From assembly GCA_014138725.1 (NCBI GenBank), contig JACJID010000001.1, forward strand, positions 2,166,385-2,230,384: DNA of 64,000 nt, read 5' to 3'. The position numbers and the translations under genes are program-made. The first letter of the stretch is position 1. Each line of letters begins with the position of its first letter. Source of the DNA: Kutzneria viridogrisea (GTDB taxonomy: Bacteria > Actinomycetota > Actinomycetes > Mycobacteriales > Pseudonocardiaceae). Positions 8,007 to 15,809 of this stretch are shown here, one piece after another. The notes beneath the pieces are model-generated. The model searched no databases. It was not told the origin of the DNA and saw only the letters and a program-made list of their open reading frames with translations.

Positions 8007-8599
8007 AGCCCGGCGCCGAACTGCGCCATCGCCTCGCGCAGCAGCGGAACCAGGGGCACCGGTGGGTCGGCGTGCACCCACCTGTCCTGTGCCACCTGGC
8101 TCGCGGCCCCGATCGCCGCGGCCACCAGTGCGGGGTACAGGTCGCGCCGCACGTCGGTGCCGGTGCGCTCGGCGATCACCTCGGCGAACTCGCGCGAGGC
8201 CACCGCCACCGCGCGCAGGACAGCGCCCTGCAACCCGGGATCGGACATCATGACCTTCACCCCGGCCGTCCACTGTGGATCGGGGCTGACGTCCTCCTCG
8301 CCGGAGTGGGCCAGCACCGCCTCGGTGGCCGACTGCCACACCGGTTCGTCAGCGGGGCGTTCCCGCAGCGTGGCCAGGATCTGCCGCATCCGGTTGAGGT
8401 GCCGCCAGGTGATCGCGTCTGCCTTGCTGGCGAAGTAGTTGTTGAACGTCCGCGAGGACACGCCCACCTCGTTGGCGATGTCCTCCACCAGCACGTTGTC
8501 CAGACCGCGCTGCACGGTGAGCCGGACCGCGGCCCAGCTCAGCGCCTCGCGGGTGGCGGCCTTCTTGCGCTCCCGCAGGCCCGGTCCCGACTCCTCCAT
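7988..8599 (-). CDS. TetR-family regulator, module A
   Basis: 203 residues. The N-terminal TetR helix-turn-helix is clear (GLRERKKAATREALSWAAVR, VEDIANEVGVSSRTFNNYFA, SKADAI). The C-terminal ligand domain resembles that of the TetR at 15136 (AERTGTDVRRDLYPALVAA against AERTGTDVERELYPKLLAA), so the two are paralogues. The start context TACGGTAGTGCC before ATG nearly equals the TACGGTGGTGCC before the other TetR, suggesting a shared promoter form. Likely represses itself and the convergent monooxygenase. Confidence 0.92.
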   Translation of the reverse strand: MEESGPGLRERKKAATREALSWAAVRLTVQRGLDNVLVEDIANEVGVSSRTFNNYFASKADAITWRHLNRMRQILATLRERPADEPVWQSATEAVLAHSGEEDVSPDPQWTAGVKVMMSDPGLQGAVLRAVAVASREFAEVIAERTGTDVRRDLYPALVAAAIGAASQVAQDRWVHADPPVPLVPLLREAMAQFGAGLQRPPG

Positions 8600-8663
8600 G
8601 GCACTACCGTACGTGGACGGTCACGACCACGGCATGCTGGCTCACTCAACGCTCCGGTACTGG

Positions 8664-9044
8664 TCAGGCGTCGAAGCGGCTGCGGGAGGCCTCGATGTGA
8701 CCGAGGTACTGGTGGGTCCAGCCGCACATTCCATCCACCGTTGCACGCAGGGCCTGACCCGGCTCGGTGAGGGTGTACTCGACCCGCGGCGGCACGGTGG
8801 GGTGCACCTTTCGCTCGACCAGGCCGTTGCGCTCCAACATGCGCAGGTTCTGGGTGAGCATCTTGTGGCTGATGCCCTCGACCTCGTTCCGCAACTCGCT
8901 GAAACGCAGGGTGCGCTCACCGAGAGTCTCGATGATCAGGAACGCCCACTTGTTGGCCACGTCCGAGAAGATCTCCCGCGCCAGGGAGTCCGCGCGCCTC
9001 AGGTCCGCTTCCTCGGGTGAGCCCCTGAACTGCTTGATCACCAT
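8664..9044 (-). CDS. HxlR-family transcriptional regulator
   Basis: 126 residues. A winged helix fills the protein: DVANKWAFLIIETLGERTLR, FSELRNEVEGISHKMLTQNL, LERNGLVERKVHPTVPPRVE, YTLTEPGQALRATVDGMCGW. HxlR proteins sense aldehydes, quinones or redox state, often through a conserved Cys; a single late Cys is visible in MCGW but not at the usual N-terminal place. It diverges from the RidA gene at 9153 and probably represses it through the 108-bp gap, which contains CACTGAAAAGTG. Confidence 0.92.
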   Translation of the reverse strand: MVIKQFRGSPEEADLRRADSLAREIFSDVANKWAFLIIETLGERTLRFSELRNEVEGISHKMLTQNLRMLERNGLVERKVHPTVPPRVEYTLTEPGQALRATVDGMCGWTHQYLGHIEASRSRFDA

Positions 9045-9057
9045 CAGGTTCCCCAGT

Positions 9058-9069
9058 CACTGAAAAGTG
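9058..9069. promoter_or_regulatory. Palindrome CACTGAAAAGTG between hxlR-like and ridA-like genes
   Basis: CACT and AGTG are complementary around GAAA, 14 bp upstream of the HxlR start (9044) within the divergent gap 9045-9152. A plausible HxlR operator, inferred from position only. Confidence 0.4.
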
Positions 9070-9152
9070 CGTTCTTCCACGTCAGCGAACACTCTCCTAC
9101 GGTTTCTGAGTAACCACAAGAGACCACGACGGTCTGGTAGGGAGCAGGAACC

Positions 9153-9560
9153 ATGGCCATCACCCTGGTGAACCCCAACGGATTGCCCACGATCGATGTC
9201 TACCGGCAGGTGTCGATCGCCTCAGGGTCGAAGCTGGTCTTCATCGCCGGGCAGGTCGCCTGGGACGCCGAGGGGAGCACGGTCGGCGAAGGCGACCTCG
9301 CCGCACAGGTCGAGCAGTGCTACCTCAACATCGGTACCGCCCTGGCCGAGGTCGGCGGTTCCTTCGAGGACGTGGCGAAACTGACCTGCTACGTCGTCGA
9401 CTGGACCCCCGACAAGATGCCCTCGCTCCTGGCGGGGATCTCCGCGGCGGCCGCGAAGCTGGGCAGCACTCCGGTCCCACCGGCCACGCTGCTGGGTGTT
9501 GCGGCACTGGACGTCCCCGAGCATCTGGTCGAGATCGAGGCCACCGCGATCCTCGACTGA
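9153..9560 (+). CDS. RidA-family protein (enamine/imine deaminase-like)
   Basis: 135 residues, typical of RidA/YjgF trimers. Conserved features: VFIAGQVAWDAEG, LAAQVEQCYLNIGTALAEVG, FEDVAKLTCYVVDW, and the C-terminal ATLLGVAALDVPEHLVEIEA. The ALDVPEHLVEIEATA end differs from the canonical RidA Arg-containing LP...vEIe motif, so this may be a non-deaminating Rid subgroup. GGAGCAGGAACC before ATG is a good ribosome site. Divergent from HxlR; the pair probably responds to a small reactive metabolite. Confidence 0.9.
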   Translation: MAITLVNPNGLPTIDVYRQVSIASGSKLVFIAGQVAWDAEGSTVGEGDLAAQVEQCYLNIGTALAEVGGSFEDVAKLTCYVVDWTPDKMPSLLAGISAAAAKLGSTPVPPATLLGVAALDVPEHLVEIEATAILD

Positions 9561-9712
9561 ACAGGTGCACATCAGGGCCCTGGGCACTCGCGGTGTGGTC
9601 CGGTTGGGGGCTGTGGCCGGAAACTGGCCACAGCCTGCGGGGCGGGATGGTAGGGCGGGAGGAGGTCTGTGCCTGACGGTGGTGCACCAGCGAGTTGAGG
9701 GGGTGGGGCGAG

Positions 9713-11005
9713 GTGTCCCCTGGCTTACGGGCGTTCGCTCGGCTGGTCACGGCGATCGCGGTCGTCACGGCCTACGTCGCACTACAGTTGGCGGTCACCG
9801 CTGGCGTGGACCTACGGGCCCGCGACCGCTTCCGTGACGCCCCGACGCGGGCCGCCGCCTTCGTCACCGCGCTGGACCGCTACGCCGACGGGGACGTGTC
9901 CGCGCGCGCTGGGATCCGCGAGGGTGACACGTGGTTCGAGGACAACGCCCCGTCGGGGGAAAGCCGGTCCACGGTCTCCTCCGCCGCCGGCGACGCCCAG
10001 GAGGGCAGGATCTCCCTCGCCCACGAGCGTGTCGCCGGGCTGGCGGCACAGGTCGAGCAGGATCAGGCGGCGCTTGACCGGGACCTCGGTTCGTCAGGCA
10101 TGGTCGCGCTGTGGTGGGCGGTGGCCGCTGGGGTGCTCGTCGTGGCGGCGCTGTGGCTGCGGCATCGGCGCCGGTCGGGTGCGGCGGAGATCGTCGACCT
10201 GGTCAGCCGGTTCACCCCGCGTCAGCCATGGTGGCGGCGGCCGGTGTTCCTGGCGGCAAGCGGAGCCGGGTACGGGCTGTTCGCGGCGGGTTTCTTCGCG
10301 GTCACCATGGCTCAACGACAGGGCTACAAGCTGCCGGTGGCCACGCAGGTGCTCCTCCTGCCTTGTGGGCTGGCCGCGTTGGGGGCCGGGTTCCTGGTCC
10401 TGCGCTACTCCCGGCCGCGTTCGGCGCGCGGCGCGGCCCAGGCCCTGCTGGCCGACGGCCGGGAACCCGTGCTCTACCTGCGTAGCTTCGCCGACGACGA
10501 CTCCGCGGCCCGGGTCGAGGACGGGGCGCCGGTCAACCTGCATTCGCGGGAGGAGCAGCTCGCGGGGGCGTTGGGCGCGGTCGGCCCCGTGATCGCGGTG
10601 GGCAGGCCTGGGGAGCCCTTGGCGCACTTGGGGGCGGCGCGGTTCTACCTGCCGCGCGATGACTGGCAGCCCGTGGTGTTGCGGCTGATGGAGCTGTCCC
10701 AGCTCATCGTGTTGCGCCTGGGTTTGGGCGAGGGGCTGTGGTGGGAGGTCGAGCAGGCCCGCGCATGCCAGCCCGCGCGCAAGCTGGTCCTGCTGGCGCC
10801 GGGCGGGCAGCCGGGCGTGGCCGAGCGGCTGAACAGGCTCCTGCCGGTGCCGTCCCAACTGGACCAGGCGACCGCGGGTGATCCCTGGGTCTCCGCGGTC
10901 ATCGTCTTCGATCCTGAGTGGACGCCCCAAGTACAGCAGGTGGGGGCCAGCACCAAAATCCGGCGAGGTGCGCTCGCGCGCCTCGCGCCAACGCGCTCGC
11001 TCTGA
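9713..11005 (+). CDS. Membrane protein with C-terminal TIR-like/Rossmann domain
   Basis: 430 residues; family not named. Visible parts: an N-terminal membrane helix (ARLVTAIAVVTAYVALQLAV), an extracytoplasmic region to about 125, then three hydrophobic segments (MVALWWAVAAGVLVVAALWL; VFLAASGAGYGLFAAGFFAV; VATQVLLLPCGLAALGAGF). The cytoplasmic end starts REPVLYLRSFADDD, a pattern typical of TIR-like alpha/beta domains in actinobacterial membrane proteins, with VIAVGRPGEPLAHLGAARFY and SQLIVLRLGLGEGLWWEVE later. GTG 9713 follows GGGGTGGGGCGAG; TTG 9695 is a longer alternative. Whether it is an NADase, nucleotide sensor or adaptor is unknown. Confidence 0.75.
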   Translation: MSPGLRAFARLVTAIAVVTAYVALQLAVTAGVDLRARDRFRDAPTRAAAFVTALDRYADGDVSARAGIREGDTWFEDNAPSGESRSTVSSAAGDAQEGRISLAHERVAGLAAQVEQDQAALDRDLGSSGMVALWWAVAAGVLVVAALWLRHRRRSGAAEIVDLVSRFTPRQPWWRRPVFLAASGAGYGLFAAGFFAVTMAQRQGYKLPVATQVLLLPCGLAALGAGFLVLRYSRPRSARGAAQALLADGREPVLYLRSFADDDSAARVEDGAPVNLHSREEQLAGALGAVGPVIAVGRPGEPLAHLGAARFYLPRDDWQPVVLRLMELSQLIVLRLGLGEGLWWEVEQARACQPARKLVLLAPGGQPGVAERLNRLLPVPSQLDQATAGDPWVSAVIVFDPEWTPQVQQVGASTKIRRGALARLAPTRSL

Positions 11006-11010
11006 CTTCC

Positions 11011-11214
11011 ATGAGTGTGCACACCTCCGCGTACAACGTGGCCCGCGCGATGAAGGCCGCTTTGGCGTCGGTGGGGGTTCGGAAACGGACGATGGCCGTG
11101 CGGGCCAACATGGTCCTGCAGGTGTCGTTGTGGAAAGGCCTCATGCTGATCACGGCCCTGGGCCTGCTGGGCTGGCTTGTGTTCCGTGCACTGCAACTGT
11201 TCGGCCTCGGATAG
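11011..11214 (+). CDS. Possible small single-pass membrane protein
   Basis: 67 residues starting at ATG 11011, five bases after the stop of the preceding membrane protein. A basic N-terminal part (ARAMKAALASVGVRKRTMAV) leads into one hydrophobic segment (GLMLITALGLLGWLVF) near the C terminus. There is no good ribosome site, so expression would rely on coupling to the upstream gene. It may be spurious. Confidence 0.35.
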   Translation: MSVHTSAYNVARAMKAALASVGVRKRTMAVRANMVLQVSLWKGLMLITALGLLGWLVFRALQLFGLG

Positions 11215-11339
11215 CGCCACTCCGACCGCCCGGGCGGGAACAGACCAGCCGAACGGCCGCTATCCCGCCGCCGGGAACAGTCACTTCTCTTACGTGACTG
11301 GCCGCTACGCCGAGCAGCCCGCGACGACTGGGAGGAATC

Positions 11340-12029
11340 ATGGACGGTCCACAGCAGGACACGCCGACGGACACGAGCCCAGCCAGCGCGCCACCGCACA
11401 GGCCGGTGACCGGCGCGGCCACCGCCGCGACAGTACTGATCTTGTTGGAGCTCGTGCGTGAGGTACTGGTCTCGGTGGGCAACTGGCGCGACTACTTCGT
11501 CGTCCACGCCTACCTGGCCGGAACGGCGACGGACGCGGACCTCGATGCCGCCGACTCCGATGTCCTCACGGCGGTGGGGTCGTTGCCGACGCTGCTGGTG
11601 TGGATCGGGGGCGGCGTGGCGTTCCTCGTCTGGCTGTGGCGGGCACGGATCAACGCCGAGCTGATGGGCGGTGCCGCCGCGCACCGCCGGTCCCGGGGCT
11701 GGGTGGTCGGCGCCTGGATCATGCCGGTGGCCAACCTGTGGTACCCGTACCAGGTCGTATCGGACATCTGGCAGGCCAGCGCCCCGCAACGGCCCGCCCC
11801 CGTCACCCTGGTCAACGCCTGGTGGGCGCTGTTCGTGGCCGGCATGCTCGTCAAGCCGATCCAATGGCGAATGGCCATGCAGGAGGCCACCGAGCAGGAC
11901 GTGCTGGCCAACGCGAACATGTCCACCGTGCTCACGGTGCTCTACCTGGTGGCCGGCGCGCTGATCATCCTCATCATGAGGCGAATCACCACGTGGCAGA
12001 CCCACGGGTCTGTCCAGAACGCGGTGTGA
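11340..12029 (+). CDS. DUF4328 membrane protein
   Basis: 229 residues. After a Pro/Thr-rich cytoplasmic start come four to five membrane segments: TAATVLILLELVREVLVSV, VGSLPTLLVWIGGGVAFLVW, GWVVGAWIMPVANLWYPYQV, ALFVAGMLVKPIQ and TVLTVLYLVAGALIILIM. The RSRGWVVGAWIMPVANLWYP block with VVSDIW after it is the hallmark of DUF4328. GGGAGGAATC precedes the ATG. No function is established for this family. Confidence 0.88.
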   Translation: MDGPQQDTPTDTSPASAPPHRPVTGAATAATVLILLELVREVLVSVGNWRDYFVVHAYLAGTATDADLDAADSDVLTAVGSLPTLLVWIGGGVAFLVWLWRARINAELMGGAAAHRRSRGWVVGAWIMPVANLWYPYQVVSDIWQASAPQRPAPVTLVNAWWALFVAGMLVKPIQWRMAMQEATEQDVLANANMSTVLTVLYLVAGALIILIMRRITTWQTHGSVQNAV

Positions 12030-12085
12030 GGAATGGGGAGCCCGCACCGCTGTGAACGCGGCAGCCAGGCGCCCCGTGGTCCTGC

Positions 12086-12595
12086 TCAGCTGATCAGCGC
12101 GACGAACCCGGTGACGTAGGCCGCCGCGAAGATGGCGGGCACCCACTGCTCGATGTGGGTGAGCGGGAGGTAGCGTCGCCAGTCGCGGCCCTCGCCCAGT
12201 TCCCCCCACTCCGCGCGGGAGTAGGCGAAGGCTGGCAGCCTCTCCTCGAACGCCCCGATCACCGCGTACTTGGCGGAGTTGAGCAGCCGGTACGAGCGCA
12301 CGATGACGAACCACGCGGCGCACTGGGCGAGCAGGATCACCAGGCCGGCGGCCAGGACCCACACCGAGGTCCCGGCCAGCCTGCCGCCGGCGACGGTGAC
12401 CAGGACCGCGGCCAGGACGCTGTTGATCGACAGGAAATAGGTGTTGGTGGCGTTGCGGCGGGCGCTGACCCGGTCGGCCATCTCCACGCACAGCTTGTAC
12501 TGCTCCAACACCGTCGCGCGGTACCGCTCACCGGGCCCAGCGAAGTCGTCGTCGCCGACAGTGGTGTTCCATAACTGGTCTCCGAGGTCGCTCAT
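12086..12595 (-). CDS. Small two-to-three-helix membrane protein (RipA-like)
   Basis: 169 residues. The charged start ends in YRATVLEQYKLCVEMADRVS and ARRNATNTYFLSINS, a pattern I associate with small oligomeric bacterial membrane proteins annotated as RipA family. Two membrane segments follow (INSVLAAVLVTVAGGRL; VLAAGLVILLAQCAAWFVIV), then a soluble part and a final hydrophobic helix (AIFAAAYVTGFVALI). ATG 12595 was chosen because upstream sequence in the same frame lacks coding character. Similar proteins are often found near defence genes; no such partner is evident here except the TIR-like protein at 9713. Confidence 0.7.
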   Translation of the reverse strand: MSDLGDQLWNTTVGDDDFAGPGERYRATVLEQYKLCVEMADRVSARRNATNTYFLSINSVLAAVLVTVAGGRLAGTSVWVLAAGLVILLAQCAAWFVIVRSYRLLNSAKYAVIGAFEERLPAFAYSRAEWGELGEGRDWRRYLPLTHIEQWVPAIFAAAYVTGFVALIS

Positions 12596-12854
12596 ACCAC
12601 CATTCTCGTCACAGGCCCGGTCCTGGGCCTCGGCATTGGTCCAACCGAGCCGGGCGGCGGCCAGTCTGAAAAAGGGCTCAGCGAACGGGGATGATGACCA
12701 GACGCAGCGGCTCTGGGTGGCCGCTGACTCGGCAATGACCGGGGCTGGCGGTCTGGCTGCGAGACGTGGACTTCGCGAACGCGGAGGTCCACGGGATCGA
12801 CCCGGGCACCGCGACCTGACTGGTCGGCGGCGCCCCGGCTCGACCGGGCGGGTG

Positions 12855-13994
12855 CTACGGCGTTTCCGGCTTCGGCGCAGCCTGGCGCAGCCGATCGAGC
12901 TCGGCCAGCACCCGGTCGAGCTGCGCCTCGGCACGTTCGGCGCGGGCCAGGGTCTGCGCCCTCGCCTCGTTGACGGCGGCGACCCGCTCGCCCGCGATCT
13001 GCCGCGCCTCCTCGACGGCCAGGGTCGCCTCGGCCCGCACCGCCGCCAGTTCGGTCCGCGCCCGTGCCTGCTGCTCACCGGCCTGCACCCGGACCGCCGA
13101 CAGCTCCTCCCGGGCCCGGCCCAGCTCACCCCGTGAGTCCTCGGCCGACTGCTCGGCCCGTTCGGCGGCCACCTCGGCCCGTTCCGCCCGCGCCCGCAGG
13201 TCCTCCCGTTCGGCCGCGACCGCCGCGAGCTGCCGTGCGCACTCCGCGCGGATCCGGTCCACCTCGGCCGCCGCGTCCTTGCGTACCCGATCGAGCTCGT
13301 CGGCAGCACGCTGTCGCACCTGTTCGGCCTGTTCAGCGGCCTCGGCCCGGACCCGGTCGACCTGTTCGGCGCCTTCCCGTCGCACGGAGTCGATCTCCGC
13401 TGCGGCGTGCTCGCGCATGACGGACAGTTCGGTCTCGGTGCGTTCGACCGTGCGGGTCAGCGCCTCCTCGGCCGCCAACCGGGCCTGTTCCGCCTCCCCT
13501 GCACGCTGTTCCGCCAGCTCCGCCGCCTCTGCCGCGTCCTCAGCGGCGGCCTCCGCCTGCTGGCCCGCCCGCTCCGCCTCGCGCTGGCCCCGTTCCGCCG
13601 CCAGCGTCGCCTGCTCCGCCTCGGCCACCCGGCGAGCCGCCTCCGCCTGCGCGGCCTGCACCTGCGCCTCCGCCACGCTCGGGTCCGACAGGGTGGCCAG
13701 TTCGCCCACCGCCTGGCGCAGGGTCTGCGTCAGCTGCTCGGACAGCCCGCGGAACTGGCCGAGCAGTTCGTCAGCCTTGATCCGCGCGGAGGTCGTCGGG
13801 CCAGGCTGATTCGTCACGGTGACGATCGCGGCCCCCTGATCGCCCTCCTGGTTGAGCCGCTGCCGCTCGCGCCACGCTCGCCAGCGCACGTGACCAGGCA
13901 GATCGCAGTACTCCGACGGCCGTCCCGGGCCCTTGCGGGCCAGTACCGGCCGAGCACAGCCCGGGTAGTTGCAGGTGGCTTCCGTGGTGGTCAC
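12855..13994 (-). CDS. Zinc-finger plus long coiled-coil protein, KfrA-like
   Basis: 379 residues. The N terminus has a CCCH-type zinc site (Cys8, Cys13, Cys30, His35) in CNYPGCARP and RPSEYCDLPGH, followed by basic RWRAWRERQR. From about 95 to the end the protein is almost only Ala/Glu/Arg heptads, a continuous coiled coil as in the plasmid protein KfrA. A DNA-binding head with a coiled-coil tail suggests a nucleoid or partition-type role; this is inference. GTG 13994 opens TTTEATCNYPGC; longer starts run through the repeat-rich promoter. Upstream lie 12-bp-period repeats (14012-14032) and a 14-bp palindrome (14059-14093). Confidence 0.75.
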   Translation of the reverse strand: MTTTEATCNYPGCARPVLARKGPGRPSEYCDLPGHVRWRAWRERQRLNQEGDQGAAIVTVTNQPGPTTSARIKADELLGQFRGLSEQLTQTLRQAVGELATLSDPSVAEAQVQAAQAEAARRVAEAEQATLAAERGQREAERAGQQAEAAAEDAAEAAELAEQRAGEAEQARLAAEEALTRTVERTETELSVMREHAAAEIDSVRREGAEQVDRVRAEAAEQAEQVRQRAADELDRVRKDAAAEVDRIRAECARQLAAVAAEREDLRARAERAEVAAERAEQSAEDSRGELGRAREELSAVRVQAGEQQARARTELAAVRAEATLAVEEARQIAGERVAAVNEARAQTLARAERAEAQLDRVLAELDRLRQAAPKPETP

Positions 13995-14011
13995 GAGCAA
14001 TATCGTAGCAG

Positions 14012-14032
14012 TAATAACGTCATTAGTAACGT
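14012..14032. repeat. Short direct repeats upstream of the coiled-coil gene
   Basis: TAATAACGT (14012-14020) and TAGTAACGT (14024-14032) match at eight of nine positions with a 12-bp period, in an unusually AT-rich stretch 18-38 bp before the GTG at 13994. Iteron- or operator-like; binding by the encoded protein is inference. Confidence 0.5.
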
Positions 14033-14058
14033 TTCCAACGCTACTCAATCAGGTGGTG

Positions 14059-14093
14059 CTGACTTCCGATAAGTGAACATTATCGGAAGTCAG
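14059..14093. promoter_or_regulatory. 14-bp perfect palindrome CTGACTTCCGATAA
   Basis: Arms 14059-14072 and 14080-14093 are exact complements with a 7-base spacer (GTGAACA). The site lies upstream of the coiled-coil gene. It could be its operator or a recombinase core site, since a 7-base spacer between inverted arms is the geometry used by tyrosine recombinases, and one such gene lies at 20433. Neither use is proven. Confidence 0.65.
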
Positions 14094-14205
14094 AATCTGG
14101 CCGTGAACGGTCCGGAGAGCCGCCATCGACCACCGAGGACCGCCCACCCCAACCGCCGAAAAACTGGGTACCCCTGACGCGGCCGCCCGGTCCCCCGAGC
14201 GCCAT

Positions 14206-14248
14206 GAAGGTGCCGTTGCGGACGTCTAACGCCGCGAACGGCACCTTC
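14206..14248. repeat. Hairpin family copy 2
   Basis: Arms GAAGGTGCCGTT (14206-14217) and AACGGCACCTTC (14237-14248) are exact complements with a 19-base spacer. Confidence 0.85.
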
Positions 14249-14295
14249 CTGACGGCGCCGCGCCTCGTGCTGCCGTGCCCCGCCCCCCGTGCCAC

Positions 14296-14338
14296 GAAGG
14301 TGCCCTTGCTGACGCTCAACGTCCTGAACGGCACCTTC
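14296..14338. repeat. Hairpin family copy 3
   Basis: GAAGGTGCCCTT (14296-14307) and AACGGCACCTTC (14327-14338) pair with one mismatch. It lies 48 bp beyond copy 2 in the same divergent gap. Confidence 0.85.
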
Positions 14339-14443
14339 ATGACGCTCGGCCCGCCGCACGGAAGAGCGGAGCGGGGAAATCGGCGCGACGGGGCCGCTGG
14401 GGCGGTGTGATCATGGGCGGGTCGCCGACGAGAGGGTGCCGCC

Positions 14444-15082
14444 GTGAGTCCTGTGCCAGCCGATGCCACGGTGCTGCACCCGATGCCGGGCCAGGACCGG
14501 CTCGTCCTGCTCAAGCCGTTGATCACCAGTGAGCTGATCGAGGTCGGCGAGTACTCCTACTACGACGACCCGGAGCACGCGACGGAGTTCGAGACCCGCA
14601 ACGTGCTCTACCACTACGGCCCGGACAAGCTCCGCATCGGCCGGTTCTGCGCGCTGGGTGCGGGCACGCGCTTCATCATGAACGGCGCGAACCACCGGAT
14701 GGACGGGCCGTCCACCTTCCCGTTCCCGATCATGGGCGGTTCCTGGGCGGAGCACTTCGACCTGATCACGGGCCTGCCGGGCCGCGGGGACACGGTGGTG
14801 GGCAACGACGTGTGGTTCGGCAACAGCGTGACGGTCATGCCGGGTGTGCGCATCGGCAACGGGGCGATCGTCGCCACCGGCTCGGTGGTGGTGCAGGACG
14901 TGCCGGACTACGCGATCGTGGGCGGCAACCCGGCGAAGGTGGTGCGCAGCCGGTACCCGGAGGCCGAGGTGGCCAGGCTGCTGGAGCTGGCGTGGTGGGA
15001 CTGGCCCGCCGAGCACATCACCGAGCACGTGCGCACGATCATGTCGGGCACGGTGGACGAGCTGGCGGCGGTAGCTCCCTGA
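14444..15082 (+). CDS. Vat/CatB-like hexapeptide-repeat acetyltransferase
   Basis: 212 residues, the length of the xenobiotic acetyltransferases. Family features: YSYYDDPEHATEFE, IGRFCALGAGTRFIMNGANH with the likely catalytic His84, FPFPIMGGSW, then left-handed beta-helix hexads (GNDVWFGNSVTVMPGVRIGN, GAIVATGSVVVQDVPDYAIV) and GGNPAKVVRSRY. These enzymes use acetyl-CoA to acetylate streptogramin A (Vat) or chloramphenicol (CatB); which drug, if any, is not decided by sequence. A virginiamycin B lyase homologue lies 14 kb downstream. GTG 14444 follows AGAGGGTG. Confidence 0.88.
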   Translation: MSPVPADATVLHPMPGQDRLVLLKPLITSELIEVGEYSYYDDPEHATEFETRNVLYHYGPDKLRIGRFCALGAGTRFIMNGANHRMDGPSTFPFPIMGGSWAEHFDLITGLPGRGDTVVGNDVWFGNSVTVMPGVRIGNGAIVATGSVVVQDVPDYAIVGGNPAKVVRSRYPEAEVARLLELAWWDWPAEHITEHVRTIMSGTVDELAAVAP

Positions 15083-15129
15083 ACTTGCCACAGCGGCAAC
15101 GTTGCACTTTTGGCAAGTTTTGCTACGGT
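15082..15129 (+). promoter_or_regulatory. Promoter and operator of TetR module B
   Basis: AACTTGCCA (15082-15090) and TGGCAAGTT (15111-15119) are exact complements 20 bp apart, with a third GGCAA box at 15095-15099. A -35-like TTGCAC (15102-15107) and -10-like TACGGT (15124-15129) are 16 bp apart, so the boxes overlap the promoter. Autorepression by the TetR at 15136 is the simplest reading. Confidence 0.65.
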
Positions 15130-15135
15130 GGTGCC

Positions 15136-15738
15136 ATGACAGAGGGCCTCGGGCTGCGTGAGCGCAAGAAGCGGGAGACGCGCGCGGCGCTGAGCCTGGC
15201 GGCGATCCGCCTGGCGCTGCAACGCGGCTGGGAGAACGTCTCGGTGGAGGACATCGCCGAGGCGGCGAACGTCTCGGTGCGGACCTTCCGCAACTACTTC
15301 GCGAACAAGGCCGAGGCGGTCGCGGCGACGCACTTCGAGCGCATGCTGCGCATCGGTGAGGACCTGTGTGCACGTCCGGCCGAGGAGCCGCTGTGGGAGG
15401 CGATCGCCAACGCGGTGCTCCCCCAGTTCGAGCTTGGGCAGGCGCCGCCCGACCCGGACCGGCACGCCGCGGTGTGGCGGCTGCTCAGCGAACCGGCCGT
15501 GCAGGGTGAGGCGCTGAAGGCGAACGCGGCGGCACAGGTGGAACTGGCCAAGGCCATCGCCGAGCGAACCGGCACCGACGTGGAGCGCGAGCTCTACCCG
15601 AAGCTGCTGGCCGCGGCGGTGACCGGCGCGATCGCGGCGGCCACGGAACACAGCCTGCGAGCGGAGTCGCCGCTGCCGATCGGGCCGCTGCTGCGCGAGG
15701 CCTTCGACCAGCTCAAGGCCGGGTTCCCGGCCAGGTAA
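15136..15738 (+). CDS. TetR-family regulator, module B
   Basis: 200 residues. The HTH is GLRERKKRETRAALSLAAIR, VEDIAEAANVSVRTFRNYFA, NKAEAV, closely similar to the TetR at 7988. The ligand domain shares AERTGTDVERELYPKLLAAA and PLPIGPLLREAFDQL with it. The gene is co-directional with, and 71 bp upstream of, FAD monooxygenase B, so the two probably form one operon controlled by the TTGCC/GGCAA operator at 15082-15119. Confidence 0.92.
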   Translation: MTEGLGLRERKKRETRAALSLAAIRLALQRGWENVSVEDIAEAANVSVRTFRNYFANKAEAVAATHFERMLRIGEDLCARPAEEPLWEAIANAVLPQFELGQAPPDPDRHAAVWRLLSEPAVQGEALKANAAAQVELAKAIAERTGTDVERELYPKLLAAAVTGAIAAATEHSLRAESPLPIGPLLREAFDQLKAGFPAR

Positions 15739-15809
15739 GGACATCCGCGGACGATCGCCCGGCGTGGGTCGGGCTGATTCGTCGTGCCCGAATGAGGGGG
15801 ACAACAACG

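Larger units (their letters stand above)
14094..14443. other. 350-bp intergenic stretch with two hairpin repeats
   Basis: Apart from the repeats at 14206 and 14296 I see no gene. The ribosome site AGAGGGTG for the acetyltransferase lies at its right end. Confidence 0.6.
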
